64,000 nucleotides of DNA from CAXQZU01 sp964228555 (GCA_964228555.1 CAXQZU010000030.1:118330-182329); one strand, 5' to 3'; positions 43,008-52,417 are shown, numbered from the stretch's first letter. Notes: generated by a model not told the origin, from the letters alone. Translations and numbers: made by a program.

Positions 43008-43036
43008 ATTGTGGGGCCGGGCGGTGCCCGAGGCAA
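43008..43036 (-). promoter_or_regulatory. Sigma-70 promoter of the small basic protein gene
   Basis: TTGCCT, 17-nt spacer, CACAAT on the minus strand. The -10 is the same as at the tRNA-Ala promoter. Confidence 0.55.
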
Positions 43037-43067
43037 GCCGGGGCGGGCCTGCGCCCGCCCGGCGGCC

Positions 43068-45188
43068 CTAGGACAGGCGTACGCCCTGTGCGCGCAGGGC
43101 TGCCAGCAAGGCCCGGTCCTGCGGTTCCTCGCGCAGGAAGGCCTCGCAGGGCGACAGGCGCCGCAGCACGTAGGCCCCCATGCCCGGCACGGCCAGGATC
43201 CGGTCCAGCGCCTGCTCGTCGTGGGCGCGCAGCACCACGCCCCGCTCGAGGGTGGCGAAGGCCACCCCCTGCGCCCAGCTGCGCAGCGTGTAGGCCACGT
43301 TCTGGGGCACCCCGCCCGTGGAGCGCGCCTCGAGGAAGCCCATCAGGTCCTCGAGGCCACGCCCCCCCATCACGGCTGTGGCCAGGCCCTCGCGCGTGAG
43401 CCGGAAGTGCACCACCTCGCCCGACTGCGTGCGCGGCGCGAAGCCATCGAGGCGGTGGACGAGGTCGGTCACGTCGCCTGCGGGCAGCACCAGCACCTCG
43501 AAGTCGGGCGTCACCCGCAGCGGGCGCTCGTCGGTGGCGGCTGGCGACCGTGCCGCGCCGAGCACCCTCGCGCCCAGCGCCGAGAGGCGCCACGCCACGA
43601 CACGCTCGCCCTCGAGGCCTGCATCGAGCAGGCCCATCAGGAACAGGCGCGGCAGCCAGTGCTGCTCCAGCTCCCGCACCAGGTCCTCGAGCGTCTCGCG
43701 CCCGGAGAACCACGCCGAGAAGAAGCGGTCGCGGAAGCGCTCGCGGATCCCCAGCGACTCCATCTCGCCCAGGTAGCGGTGCCGGGCCAGCGCCGCCAGC
43801 CCGTGGCCCTGCCACCAGCGCGCGGGATCGCGCACCAGCAGCGAGGCCAGCACGCGCCGCAGCTCGTGCTGGTGGAGGCTGCGGCCGCCAGGACCCGGCT
43901 GCTCCAGGGCCAGCCGGTAGAGGTCCTGCGCCTTGCGTTCCAGGGGCTGGCGCACGAAGCGCTCGGCCTCCGGGCGCACCTCCAGGAAGCCCTCGCTGTC
44001 GGCCTTCACCAAGGCGAGGTGCTCGGCCGCGGAGCGCACTTCCGCCCACACCTCGGCCGGTCCTGCCACGGGCGACTCGCGCGAGACGAACCCGTCCTGG
44101 ATGCGCTTGAGGCCGGTGCGGGCCACCTCGCCCTCGCGCGAGACCTTCACGGGGACCCGGCGCACGTGCTCGAGGAACCAGCACAGGTCCGAGTAGAGGT
44201 CGCAGCCGGGGGCGTGCACTGCCTCGGGCGCGGGCGCCCCGGCATCGCGGGCGGCCAGCAGGCCGTCGAGCACCTCGTGGAACACCGACAGCACCTCGTC
44301 GTCGAAGGCCAGCCCCTCGGCCGCCAGCGAGAGGCGCGCCACGGTGCCCACGCAGGCGCCCTCCAGCGCAGGGGCCCAGGCCGGGCGCGCCCATGGGCTG
44401 CCGGCGCCCCGCGCGCCTTGTGCCCAGGCGCTGCGCGAGACGAGCCCCCCATGCTCCAGCGCCACCTCCGTCACCAGCGCCCGGAGCGAGGGGGACAGGC
44501 GCTCCACCAGGGCCATCCCGGCTCCCGGCGCGCCCGCTGCTGCCCCCGCGGAGCCCACGAGGCGCGCGGCCTCGCCGGGCTCGCTGGCCGGCGCGAGGCC
44601 GGCAAAGGCGCTGCGCAAGCGCTCCCGCTCGGTGGCCGAGAGGCCGCGCAGGTGGTCCTCCAGCCGCAGCACGGAGGCCAGCGTGCGGGTCTCCTCGCGG
44701 AACAGCTGGTCGAGCATCTCGGCCAGCTCCTGGGGCACGGCATAGACCGTGCTGCCCACGCTGCCCCCCACGCCGCCCAGCTCGGCGAGGAAGCCACGCC
44801 GAGCCAGTGCCTTGAGGCCGGCCTCGGCCTCGTGGAACTCGAGGCGCAGGCCTTCCTCGCCCGGCAGGCGACGGAACAGGCCGGGCAGGTCGCTGGCGTG
44901 GCCCTCGCGCCGCAAGAGCATCAGCAGCACGTCCAGCACCTTGCGCGTGAGGGTCTTGACGCGCCGGTAGACCAGCGCCTCGTCGCGCATGGATGCGTCC
45001 AGCGACTCCAGCACGCGACGCCGAGGCAGGTCGCCGGCCTCCGGCGCTCCCGACCAGAAGGCGTGGATGTCACGCAGGTCCGCCACGCGCAAGGCCTCGA
45101 GGTGCTTGCGCAGCGGCACGCCCGTGGGCCGCTTGCGGCGGGGGGAGGCGGCGGCCGCAGCCGCCGGCGTGCGCGGCGTGCGGGTCAT
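43068..45188 (-). CDS. Helicase-associated protein (Helicase_C_3-like), XPB partner
   Basis: 706 residues. The C-terminal part (RVTPDFEVLVLPAGDVTDLV, FRLTREGLATAVMGGRGLED) is the PF13625-type helicase XPB/Ssl2 N-terminal-like domain. The long N-terminal region is helical with an Ala-rich start. No ATPase motifs are seen, so it is likely a DNA-binding or regulatory partner of the XPB helicase upstream, with which it shares an ATGA overlap. The same pair occurs in several bacterial phyla; archaeal XPB has another partner, Bax1. Confidence 0.8.
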   Translation of the reverse strand: MTRTPRTPAAAAAASPRRKRPTGVPLRKHLEALRVADLRDIHAFWSGAPEAGDLPRRRVLESLDASMRDEALVYRRVKTLTRKVLDVLLMLLRREGHASDLPGLFRRLPGEEGLRLEFHEAEAGLKALARRGFLAELGGVGGSVGSTVYAVPQELAEMLDQLFREETRTLASVLRLEDHLRGLSATERERLRSAFAGLAPASEPGEAARLVGSAGAAAGAPGAGMALVERLSPSLRALVTEVALEHGGLVSRSAWAQGARGAGSPWARPAWAPALEGACVGTVARLSLAAEGLAFDDEVLSVFHEVLDGLLAARDAGAPAPEAVHAPGCDLYSDLCWFLEHVRRVPVKVSREGEVARTGLKRIQDGFVSRESPVAGPAEVWAEVRSAAEHLALVKADSEGFLEVRPEAERFVRQPLERKAQDLYRLALEQPGPGGRSLHQHELRRVLASLLVRDPARWWQGHGLAALARHRYLGEMESLGIRERFRDRFFSAWFSGRETLEDLVRELEQHWLPRLFLMGLLDAGLEGERVVAWRLSALGARVLGAARSPAATDERPLRVTPDFEVLVLPAGDVTDLVHRLDGFAPRTQSGEVVHFRLTREGLATAVMGGRGLEDLMGFLEARSTGGVPQNVAYTLRSWAQGVAFATLERGVVLRAHDEQALDRILAVPGMGAYVLRRLSPCEAFLREEPQDRALLAALRAQGVRLS

Positions 45189-46879
45189 GCGCAGGCCCCC
45201 GGCAGCACCTCGTGCGCCGCCAGGATCTCGTAGGCGTAGCCCTGCTCGGCCAGGAAGACCTGCCGGTGCTGGCCAAAGTCCTGCTCGAGCGTCTCGTCGC
45301 TCACCAGCGTGTAGAAGAGCGCGCGCCGCCCATCCTGCTTGGGACGCAGGACGCGCCCGAGGCGCTGGGCCTCCTCCTGGCGCGACCCGAAGGCGCCGCT
45401 CACCTGCAGGATCACGCTCGCATCGGGCAGGTCCACGGCGAAGTTGCCCACCTTGCTGACCACGAGGCAGCGCAGGTCGCCCGCCCGGAAGCGCTGGTAG
45501 AGCGCGATGCGCTCCTCCTGGGGCGTCTTGCCGTTGATCAGGGGCGCCCGCGTGCGCCGGGCGATGGCATCGAGCTGGTCGAGGTACTGGCCGATCACCA
45601 GCACCTGCTCGCTGCCGTGGCGCGCCAGCAGCGCGTCGAGCACGTCGAGCTTGGCTGGGTTCTCGGCGGCCATGCGGAACTGCGTGCGCTGGTCGGCCAC
45701 GGCGTAGGCCCTGCGCACCTCGGCCGGCAGGGGCACGCGCACCTCGCGGCACAGCGCCTCGGCGATCCAGCCGCCTCGCTCCAGCACCTTCCACGGCACG
45801 TCCATGCGCTTGGGGCCGATGAGCGTGAACACGTCCTCGGCCTGCCCGTCCTCCCGCACCAGCGTGGCCGTCAGGCCCAGGCGCCGCGTGGCCTGGATGT
45901 CGGCCGTCACGCGGAACACGGGGGCCGGCAGCATGTGCACCTCGTCGTAGATCACGAGGCCCCAGTCCGCCTGCCGGAACAGGTCGAAGTGCGGGAAGGG
46001 GTCCGTCTTGCGCTTGCGCCAGGTCAGGATCTGGTAGGTGCTGATCGTGACGGGGCGCACGTCCTTGGCCTCGCCGGTGTACTCGCCGACCTGCTCCGGT
46101 CGCAGGCTGGTCTTCGTGAGCAGCTCCTGCCGCCACTGGTCTACCGAGGTGTGGTTGGTGGTCAGGATCAGCGTCTTGCGCCCGATGCGGGCCATCGCGC
46201 CCAGGCCCACCACCGTCTTGCCGGCCCCGCAGGGCAGCACGACCACGCCGCTGCCGCCCTGCAGGCTGCCGCTGCGGTGGAAGGCTTCCACGGCCTCGAA
46301 CTGGTAGTCGCGCAGGCGGAAGGGTGCGCCGCCCGGCAGGCAGGTGGCCAGCGTCACCTCCAGCGGGGCGCCGTCCACGTAGCCGGCGAGGTCCTCGACG
46401 GGCCAGCCCAGCCGCACCAGCGCGCGCTTGACCTCGCCCCGGTGCTCGCGCGCCACGGGCAGGCGTCCGTCGCCGGCCGCAGGCCCCACCAGCCCGCGGG
46501 TGAGGGTGCTGGCCGCCACCTGCCGCAGCAGGTCGGGATCCTGCGAGGCCAGCCACAGGCCCCCCTCGTCGGCCTGCAGGCGCAGGCGGCCGTAGCGACC
46601 GTGCAGGTCCACGAGGTCGCGCTTCACGTTCCCGGGCACCTCGAAGCGGCTGTAGCGCTGCAGGGCCTCGAGCATGGCCTGCGCGCCCAGCCCGGCCGAG
46701 GCCGCGTTCCACACCGACAGCGGGCTGATGCGGTAGGTGTGGACGTGCTCGGGACTCTTCACGAGCTCGCAGAAGGGCGCGATGGCATCACGCGCCGCCT
46801 CGAACTCCGGCCCCCCGGTCTCCAGCAGCAGCGAGCGATCGCCCTGGACGATCAGCGGCAGGTCGGGACGGTAGGCCAA
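45185..46879 (-). CDS. DNA repair helicase XPB (bacterial type)
   Basis: 564 residues. LPLIVQGDRSLLLE opening, HTYRISPLSVWNAA, FRLRDYQFEAVEAF, Walker A LPCGAGKTVVG, the DEVH box (IYDEVHMLPA), GLTATLVREDG, and motif VI QRLGRVLRPK. A 3'-5' superfamily 2 helicase of nucleotide excision repair type. Start taken as TTG at 46879 because GGAGG lies 4-5 nt upstream and homologs begin with this residue; an ATG at 46948 would add a Gly/Arg-rich leader and overlap the dyad. Confidence 0.9.
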   Translation of the reverse strand: MAYRPDLPLIVQGDRSLLLETGGPEFEAARDAIAPFCELVKSPEHVHTYRISPLSVWNAASAGLGAQAMLEALQRYSRFEVPGNVKRDLVDLHGRYGRLRLQADEGGLWLASQDPDLLRQVAASTLTRGLVGPAAGDGRLPVAREHRGEVKRALVRLGWPVEDLAGYVDGAPLEVTLATCLPGGAPFRLRDYQFEAVEAFHRSGSLQGGSGVVVLPCGAGKTVVGLGAMARIGRKTLILTTNHTSVDQWRQELLTKTSLRPEQVGEYTGEAKDVRPVTISTYQILTWRKRKTDPFPHFDLFRQADWGLVIYDEVHMLPAPVFRVTADIQATRRLGLTATLVREDGQAEDVFTLIGPKRMDVPWKVLERGGWIAEALCREVRVPLPAEVRRAYAVADQRTQFRMAAENPAKLDVLDALLARHGSEQVLVIGQYLDQLDAIARRTRAPLINGKTPQEERIALYQRFRAGDLRCLVVSKVGNFAVDLPDASVILQVSGAFGSRQEEAQRLGRVLRPKQDGRRALFYTLVSDETLEQDFGQHRQVFLAEQGYAYEILAAHEVLPGACA

Positions 46880-46950
46880 GCGCCCTCCACGCCCGCGCCC
46901 GGTCCCGGGGCCACCTCCCGCTTGGGGGGCGGCTGGACGCGGACGCAAGG

Positions 46951-46969
46951 GGTCGACGTTACGTCGACC
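46951..46969. promoter_or_regulatory. Perfect 9-1-9 dyad upstream of the XPB operon
   Basis: GGTCGACGT-T-ACGTCGACC, 72 bp before the XPB start. On the minus strand its centre reads GTAACGTC, so TAACGT could be the -10 of the operon and a bound protein would block it. It is the strongest operator-like element in the window. Confidence 0.55.
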
Positions 46970-47017
46970 GTGGGACCTGCCCTAGCCTTCTGCGGCCCCC
47001 ACAGGCCCCGTCCGGGC

Positions 47018-47812
47018 CTACAGGCCCTTGAGCGGCGCGAGGGCCGCGCGCAGCGGCTCGTGCAGCAAGCCATTGGTGGCCACCAGGTGGCCGCCCAGCA
47101 ACCAGTCCTCGCCACCCCGCTGGTCGGTCACCCGCCCCCCGGCGGCGCGCACCAGGGCCGCTCCTGCCGCCACGTCCCACGGCTTGAGATGCAGTTCCCA
47201 GAAGCCGTCGAGGCGGCCCGAGGCCACGAAGGCGAGGTCCAGGGCCGCAGCACCGAGGCGGCGCATGCCCCGCACGCGCAGGCCCAGCTGCACGAAGTTC
47301 TCGAGATTGGTGTCCGCCAGGCGGTTGCGGTCGTAGGCGAAGCCCGTGGCGAGGATGGCTTCCTCCAGCAGGGGCGTGGCGCTCACGCTCACGGGACGGT
47401 CGCCCTCGAAGGCCCCGCTGCCCGGCGCCCCCCAGAAGGTGAGGCCCAGCGCCGGCGCGTGCACCACGCCCAGCAGCGGCTGTCCCCGCTCCACCAGGCC
47501 GATGCTGGTGCAGAACAGCGGCAGGCCCTGCACGAAGTTGACGGTCCCGTCCAGCGGGTCCACCACCCAGGTGGGACGATCGTCGAGGGTGGGCCGCCCG
47601 CCCGCCACCTTGAGGGCCTCCTCGCCCAGGATGGCGTGGCCCGGGAAGCGCGCGCGCAGCTCGCGCTCGATGAAGGCCTCGCTCTCGCGATCCGCAGCCG
47701 TGCTCACGTCGCGGCGCCCGCTGCGCTCGATCTCGTTGCCCGCGAGGCGCCCGTAGCGCTCCATCAGCAGCCGTCCGGCCTGCTCGGCGATCTCGCGCGC
47801 GTCGTCCAGCAT
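47018..47812 (-). CDS. suhB: Inositol monophosphatase family protein
   Basis: 264 residues. FPGHAILGEEAL, WVVDPLDGTVNFVQG (metal site) and the C-terminal WDVAAGAALVRAAGG are the family motifs; a SuhB-like phosphatase. ATG with GGGAGG 4 nt upstream. It lies between rarA and the XPB pair on the same strand with gaps of 107 and 138 bp. Confidence 0.92.
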   Translation of the reverse strand: MLDDAREIAEQAGRLLMERYGRLAGNEIERSGRRDVSTAADRESEAFIERELRARFPGHAILGEEALKVAGGRPTLDDRPTWVVDPLDGTVNFVQGLPLFCTSIGLVERGQPLLGVVHAPALGLTFWGAPGSGAFEGDRPVSVSATPLLEEAILATGFAYDRNRLADTNLENFVQLGLRVRGMRRLGAAALDLAFVASGRLDGFWELHLKPWDVAAGAALVRAAGGRVTDQRGGEDWLLGGHLVATNGLLHEPLRAALAPLKGL

Positions 47813-47919
47813 GGGGCCTCCCGGGCATGCCAGCATCGCCGTGCGGCGGGCCGAGGCCAGCGCCTTCCACACGGTGCCCTCCCACCCCGCCCTGCGTTCC
47901 GGGGTGCGGCCCGGGCGCC

Positions 47920-49227
47920 CTACGGCGTGGCGCCGCCCTGGCCGTGCTGTCGCCGCCACCACGCGGCCCGCCGCGCCGTCTCGCGTTCCTCGCCGATCTC
48001 GCGCGGCGTGTAGAGCACGAGGCCTTGGAGGCCTTCGGGCAGGTAGGCCTGCGCAACGAACGAGTGCGGATGGTCGTGGGGATAGGCGTAGCCCACGCCA
48101 TGCCCCTGCTGGCGTGCGAAGGCCGTGGGGGCATTGCGCAGGTGTGCCGGGACGGGCGCAGCCGGGTGCTGGCGCGCGGCCTCGCGCGCCGCCGCGAGGG
48201 CCTGCACCACGCTGGGGCTCTTGGGCGCCGTGGCCAGGTGCAGCACGGCTTGCGCCAGCGCGAGCTCGCCCTCCGGGGGGCCGAGGAACTCCAGCGCCTG
48301 CAGGGCCGCCACCGCGGTGCCGAGCGCGCTGGGGTCGGCCAGCCCGATGTCCTCGCTGGCCATCGCCACGAGCCGGCGGGCCACCACGCGGGGCTCCTCG
48401 CCGGCTTCCAGCAGGCGCCCGAACCAGTAGAGCGCGCCGTCCACATGGCTGCCGCGCAGCGACTTGTGCAGCGCCGAGAGCAGGTCGTAGCGATCATCGC
48501 CGCTGCGGTCATGCGCGCCGAGGCGGGCCTGCCCCGCCTCCCGCACGTCCTCCTCCTGCACGCGCGCGGCGCGGTCGTTCGCGCGCGCGACGTGCACGGC
48601 CGACTCCAGCACGCCCAGCATGCGGCGCGCATCGCCCCCGGCGAGGACGAGCAAGGCCCTGCGCGCCTCCGGCGCCAGCGCCACGGCCCCGGCACGGCCC
48701 CGCACCGGGTCGGCCAGGGCACGGTCGAGGATGCGGCCCAGCGCGTCCTCGCCCAGCGCCTCCAGCACCAGCACGCGCACGCGCGACTGCAGGGCCCCGG
48801 TGAGCGAGAAGCCGGGGTTCTCCGTGGTGGCCCCGACCAGCACCACCGTGCCATCCTCCACGTGCGGCAGGAAGGCATCCTGCTGGGCGCGCGTGAAGCG
48901 GTGGATCTCGTCCACGAAGAGCAGCGTGCGCAGCCCGAGCAGGCGCTGGTCGCGGGCGCGCGCCACCACCTCGCGCACCTCCTTCACGCCGCTGGTGACG
49001 GCCGAGAGCGGCACGAAGTCCAGCCCGGCCGCCCCGGCCAGCAGCCGGGCCAGCGTGGTCGTGCCGCTGCCGGGCGGTCCCCACAGCACGAGGCTGGGCA
49101 GCGCCCCACCCTCCACGGCGGCACGCAGCAGGCTGCCGGGGGCCAGCAGGCGCTCCTGCCCGAGGACCTCGTCGAGCGTGCGCGGGCGCATGCGCTCGGC
49201 CAGCGGCACGCGCGAGTCGGGGCTCAT
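47920..49227 (-). CDS. rarA: Replication-associated AAA+ ATPase RarA with altered Walker A
   Basis: 435 residues. RMRPRTLDEVLGQ, LFVDEIHRFTRAQQDAFLP (Walker B), GATTENPGFSL and the C-terminal KSPSVVQALAAAR and HLRNAPT are RarA/MgsA motifs. The Walker A reads GPPGSGTTTLA: residue 56 is Thr (ACG, 49060-49062) where the family has Lys. That change normally stops ATP hydrolysis. ATGA overlap with dacB upstream. It may be a real variant, an inactive paralog, or a sequence error. Confidence 0.9.
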   Translation of the reverse strand: MSPDSRVPLAERMRPRTLDEVLGQERLLAPGSLLRAAVEGGALPSLVLWGPPGSGTTTLARLLAGAAGLDFVPLSAVTSGVKEVREVVARARDQRLLGLRTLLFVDEIHRFTRAQQDAFLPHVEDGTVVLVGATTENPGFSLTGALQSRVRVLVLEALGEDALGRILDRALADPVRGRAGAVALAPEARRALLVLAGGDARRMLGVLESAVHVARANDRAARVQEEDVREAGQARLGAHDRSGDDRYDLLSALHKSLRGSHVDGALYWFGRLLEAGEEPRVVARRLVAMASEDIGLADPSALGTAVAALQALEFLGPPEGELALAQAVLHLATAPKSPSVVQALAAAREAARQHPAAPVPAHLRNAPTAFARQQGHGVGYAYPHDHPHSFVAQAYLPEGLQGLVLYTPREIGEERETARRAAWWRRQHGQGGATP

Positions 49228-50693
49228 GGCTGGGCGAGGATCTCGACCAGGTCGTCGATCAGCTCGCGCGCGTTGCCGGGCCAGGTGCCGCGGTTGACGA
49301 GGATCGCGAAGGCCAGCCCCGGCCGCCCAGGCGCTGCCTCCAGCACGCCGGCCCGCGCGTGCACGCCCGACTGGCCCAGCGTCCCCGTCTTGGCGCGCAG
49401 GCGGCCTTTCGTGAACCGCGTGACGAGGCGATCGTCCAGCGTGCCCTCCTCGCCGGGAGCGGCCAGCGAGTCGTGGAGCAGCGGGCCGCGCAGCAGGTCG
49501 CGCTCGAACTTCCACAGCGTCAGGGCCACCGTGCCGGCGCTGGCGCGGTTCTCCACGGCCAGCCCCGAGCCGTCCAGCAGCGTGGCCGAGCCGGGCAGCG
49601 GCACGCCGCGGCGCCGCAGCATCTCGCGCACCGCCTCCGTCCCGGCCTCCCACGTGCCGCGACCCGCCCACGCCACGCCGCAGGCCTTGAACAGCTGGGA
49701 CGCGTAGAAGTTCTGGCTGCGCCGGTTCATCACGCGCAGGGTCTCGTCCAGCCGGGTCTGGTGCTGCGCCAGCAGGGCGCCGCAGGCACGGTCGGCTGCG
49801 TCGCGGGCAGGTCGCATGCCACCCCGCACGCGCACGCCGGAGGCCTCGAGGCAGCGCGTGAAGGCACCCCCGAACCATGCCAGCGGGTCGGGCACGGGCA
49901 GTTCCACACGCACGGGACCGGACTCGCGCCCCACCTTGCCGCGCACCTGCAGGCTGCGCGTGGCGGAGGACCATGCGGCCGCCGCCTCGTTGCGCCGCCC
50001 GTCGACCGTGCTCGTGAGGTTCTCGACGGCCCAGGGACCCGCCGTGGCCGGCAGCGAGATCTCGCCCCGCTCGCCGGCGCGGCGCGAGGGCCCGACCAGC
50101 ACCTCGATGCACGAGTCGTTGAAGGCCAGCCCGCCCACGGGTGCGCCGTAGGCCCGCTGGCGGTCCTGCCCGGTCCAACCCTCATGCAGGTACTCGCGGT
50201 CGAAGGCACCGTCGTCCAGCACCAGCGCGCCACGCACCTCGCGCACGCCCGCTGCCGCCACCTGCCGGGCCAGCCCCTCCAGCACGGCCGTCGGCGTGCC
50301 ACCACCCGCTCGCTCGCTCAGGTGCGGGTCGCCACTGCCGTGCACGACAAGGTCACCTTCCAGCACCCCAGCGGCCAGCCGTCCCCGGGCCGTCACCCGC
50401 GTGACGAAGGCGTGGCCGGGCCCCAGCAGGTCCAGCGCCGTGGCGGCCGTGAGCACCTTGGCCACCGAGGCCAGCGAGAGGACCTGGGTGGGGTTGCGGC
50501 CGTAGACCATGGCGCCGCCCTCGCCCAGGGACAGGACGGCCACGCCCAGGCTGCCCTCGGGGATGCGCGCGGCCGCGATACGCGCCGCCAGCCGGCCGGC
50601 CAAGGCGTCGGCGCCCGTGGCCGCGTCGGCCGCGGGCCGCCCGGGGGACAGCAGCACCAGCGCCACGACCCAGGGGAGCAGGACCAGCCTCAT
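49224..50693 (-). CDS. dacB: D-alanyl-D-alanine carboxypeptidase/endopeptidase (PBP4, S13)
   Basis: 489 residues. Signal peptide (VLLPWVVALVLLSPG), SxxK at S76-K79 (SVAK in LSLASVAKVLTA), SxN in RRSQNF, KTG in RAKTGTLG. It trims D-Ala and cuts peptide crosslinks in peptidoglycan, which shows the organism has a normal wall. ATG at 50693. Stop overlaps rarA start. Confidence 0.93.
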   Translation of the reverse strand: MRLVLLPWVVALVLLSPGRPAADAATGADALAGRLAARIAAARIPEGSLGVAVLSLGEGGAMVYGRNPTQVLSLASVAKVLTAATALDLLGPGHAFVTRVTARGRLAAGVLEGDLVVHGSGDPHLSERAGGGTPTAVLEGLARQVAAAGVREVRGALVLDDGAFDREYLHEGWTGQDRQRAYGAPVGGLAFNDSCIEVLVGPSRRAGERGEISLPATAGPWAVENLTSTVDGRRNEAAAAWSSATRSLQVRGKVGRESGPVRVELPVPDPLAWFGGAFTRCLEASGVRVRGGMRPARDAADRACGALLAQHQTRLDETLRVMNRRSQNFYASQLFKACGVAWAGRGTWEAGTEAVREMLRRRGVPLPGSATLLDGSGLAVENRASAGTVALTLWKFERDLLRGPLLHDSLAAPGEEGTLDDRLVTRFTKGRLRAKTGTLGQSGVHARAGVLEAAPGRPGLAFAILVNRGTWPGNARELIDDLVEILAQP

Positions 50694-50767
50694 GCCCCAT
50701 GTATAGCGGTCGGAACCCGGGCTGGCATGAGCCTTGGGCCCGCGGCGCACGGGACGCCGCGGCGAGC

Positions 50768-51637
50768 CTAGAGGCCGCGCAGCCAGTCCGGCTTGAGGGG
50801 CAGGTCCCCCGCGCGCGCGAGGTCGATGGCCTCCAGCAGGCGCTGCTTGTCGGCCGGCAGGCGGCCTCCCAGCGGCAGCCAGTTGCTGGCATGGTTGCTG
50901 CGGAACACGGCCCCGGTCAGATCCAGCCCGGCCACCAGCGCCCGCAGCTCGTCGAGGATCTCGGGGGGCGAGGGGAGGGTGAAGCGGCCCGCCTCCATCT
51001 CGTCCCACAGCGGCGTGCCCGGCACCGGCGTGACGCACAGGCAGGAGACGAAGCGCGGGTCCATGGCGTTGACGACCTCGGCCGTGGCGCGCGCATGGGC
51101 CAGGCTGCGCTCCCGCCCCGCGATGCCCAGCAGCACCATCACGCTCATCTTGATGCCCGCCGCCTGCGCGCGGCGCACGGCCTGCACCTGCTCGTCGAGC
51201 GTCGCGCCCTTCACGATGCGACGGTTGACCTCCTCGTCGCCGCTCTCCAGCCCGAGGTAGCCGATGCCCAGCCGCAGGGCGCGCAGCCGGCCCAGCTCCT
51301 CGTCCGTCTTGGACAGCACCGAGACGGCGTTGACGTAGGTGCCGACACGCTGCAGCTGCGGGAATGCGGCGCCCAGCGCCTCCAGCACGGGCAGCAGCCG
51401 CCGCGTCGGCACGGTGAGGGCGTCCCCGTCCAGCAGGAACACCCTGCGGGTGGCTGGGAACACCCGGCCTGCTTGCGTGATGTCCTCGAGGATCTCCGCC
51501 TCGGGGCGGATGCTGAAGCGCTTGCTGCGGTACATCGCGCAGTAGGTGCACTCGTTGTGGCTGCACCCGTAGGTGACGTGCAGCAGGTAGGAGTCAGCCT
51601 CCGAGGGCGGCCGGTAGACGGGCTCCACGTAGCGCAC
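50768..51637 (-). CDS. Radical SAM protein of unknown substrate
   Basis: 289 residues. The cluster motif is in YGCSHNECTYCAMY (C-x3-N-x-C-x2-C type) near residues 24-33; GYLGLESGDEEVNRRIVKG and PVPGTPLW are shared with the Elp3/YgiQ-like group. No B12-binding domain and no second cluster seen. GTG start, 3 bp after the stop of the LpxH-like gene. Confidence 0.85.
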   Translation of the reverse strand: MRYVEPVYRPPSEADSYLLHVTYGCSHNECTYCAMYRSKRFSIRPEAEILEDITQAGRVFPATRRVFLLDGDALTVPTRRLLPVLEALGAAFPQLQRVGTYVNAVSVLSKTDEELGRLRALRLGIGYLGLESGDEEVNRRIVKGATLDEQVQAVRRAQAAGIKMSVMVLLGIAGRERSLAHARATAEVVNAMDPRFVSCLCVTPVPGTPLWDEMEAGRFTLPSPPEILDELRALVAGLDLTGAVFRSNHASNWLPLGGRLPADKQRLLEAIDLARAGDLPLKPDWLRGL

Positions 51638-51640
51638 GGC

Positions 51641-52405
51641 TCAGGCGGCCCCCACCCCCACGAGGGCCACGCGCGTGCCGTCGAAGCGCACCACGCCGCC
51701 CTCGTGGTCCCAGTCGCGCAGCACCAGCACCTCGCGCGCAGGCGAGCCGCCCAGCCGGTGGTGCACGCCCGTGTGCACGTGGCCCACCACCAGCACCTCG
51801 CACCCGGCCTGCTCCAGCCACCGCCGCGCCAGCCCGTAGTCGATGTCCAGCCAGCGCCGCGGCTTCTCGCGCACGGCATGCCGCGAAGCCCGGCGCAGGC
51901 CGCGAGCCAGCCCCGCCCGCACGCGGTAGGGCAGCATGCGCGTGACGGCCAGCGTGGGCCCCCAGCGCAGGAACCGGCGCAAGCGCAGGTAGGCGCGGTC
52001 CTGGCTCACCAGCAAGTCGCCGTGCGTGAGCAGCACGCGCCGCCCCCCCCACGTGGTGCGCACCACGTCCGGCCAGATCTCCATGGGCACGCCCGGCAGG
52101 CCACGGAACAGGAAGTCGCGGTTGCCCGCCTGGAAGCACAGGCGCACGCCGGCCCCAGCCAGGCGTCCCAGCACGGCCGCCAGCGCGGCATGGCGCGGCT
52201 CTCGCTCCTGCCCCGGCCCGGCCCAGGCATCGAAGACGTCGCCGAGCAACACCAGCGTCCCGCCCTGCGCGCCCTGGGCCTCCAGCCAGCGCAGGAAGCG
52301 CCGCTCCAGCGCCGGGTCGCGCTCGCTGAGGTGCACGTCGCCCACGACGGTGACAGGCCCCTCCATGGGCGGCAGGTCGTGCACGGGAGGGATGCGCGCG
52401 GCCAC
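51641..52405 (-). CDS. lpxH: LpxH-like metallophosphatase (UDP-2,3-diacylglucosamine hydrolase)
   Basis: 254 residues. Calcineurin-type motifs: GDVHLSE, LLGDVFDAW, GNRDFLF, LLTHGD, VVGHVHTG. Size and motif spacing match LpxH of lipid A synthesis, an inner-membrane surface enzyme. Start is GTG at 52405 because it lies 6 nt after TACCCT; a later ATG at 52366 is possible. The gene is followed directly by the radical SAM gene. Confidence 0.8.
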   Translation of the reverse strand: MAARIPPVHDLPPMEGPVTVVGDVHLSERDPALERRFLRWLEAQGAQGGTLVLLGDVFDAWAGPGQEREPRHAALAAVLGRLAGAGVRLCFQAGNRDFLFRGLPGVPMEIWPDVVRTTWGGRRVLLTHGDLLVSQDRAYLRLRRFLRWGPTLAVTRMLPYRVRAGLARGLRRASRHAVREKPRRWLDIDYGLARRWLEQAGCEVLVVGHVHTGVHHRLGGSPAREVLVLRDWDHEGGVVRFDGTRVALVGVGAA

Positions 52406-52411
52406 GCCTGA

Positions 52412-52417
52412 AGGGTA
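52412..52417 (-). promoter_or_regulatory. Leaderless-type -10 element (TACCCT) for the LpxH-like gene
   Basis: TACCCT on the minus strand, 6 nt before the GTG start. It suggests transcription starts here independent of copA. Confidence 0.45.

Noticed and set aside
47018..47962. Longer reading of the inositol monophosphatase from 47962
   Set aside because: The extra 50 residues are Arg-rich and unlike the family; GGGAGG before ATG 47812 decides the start.
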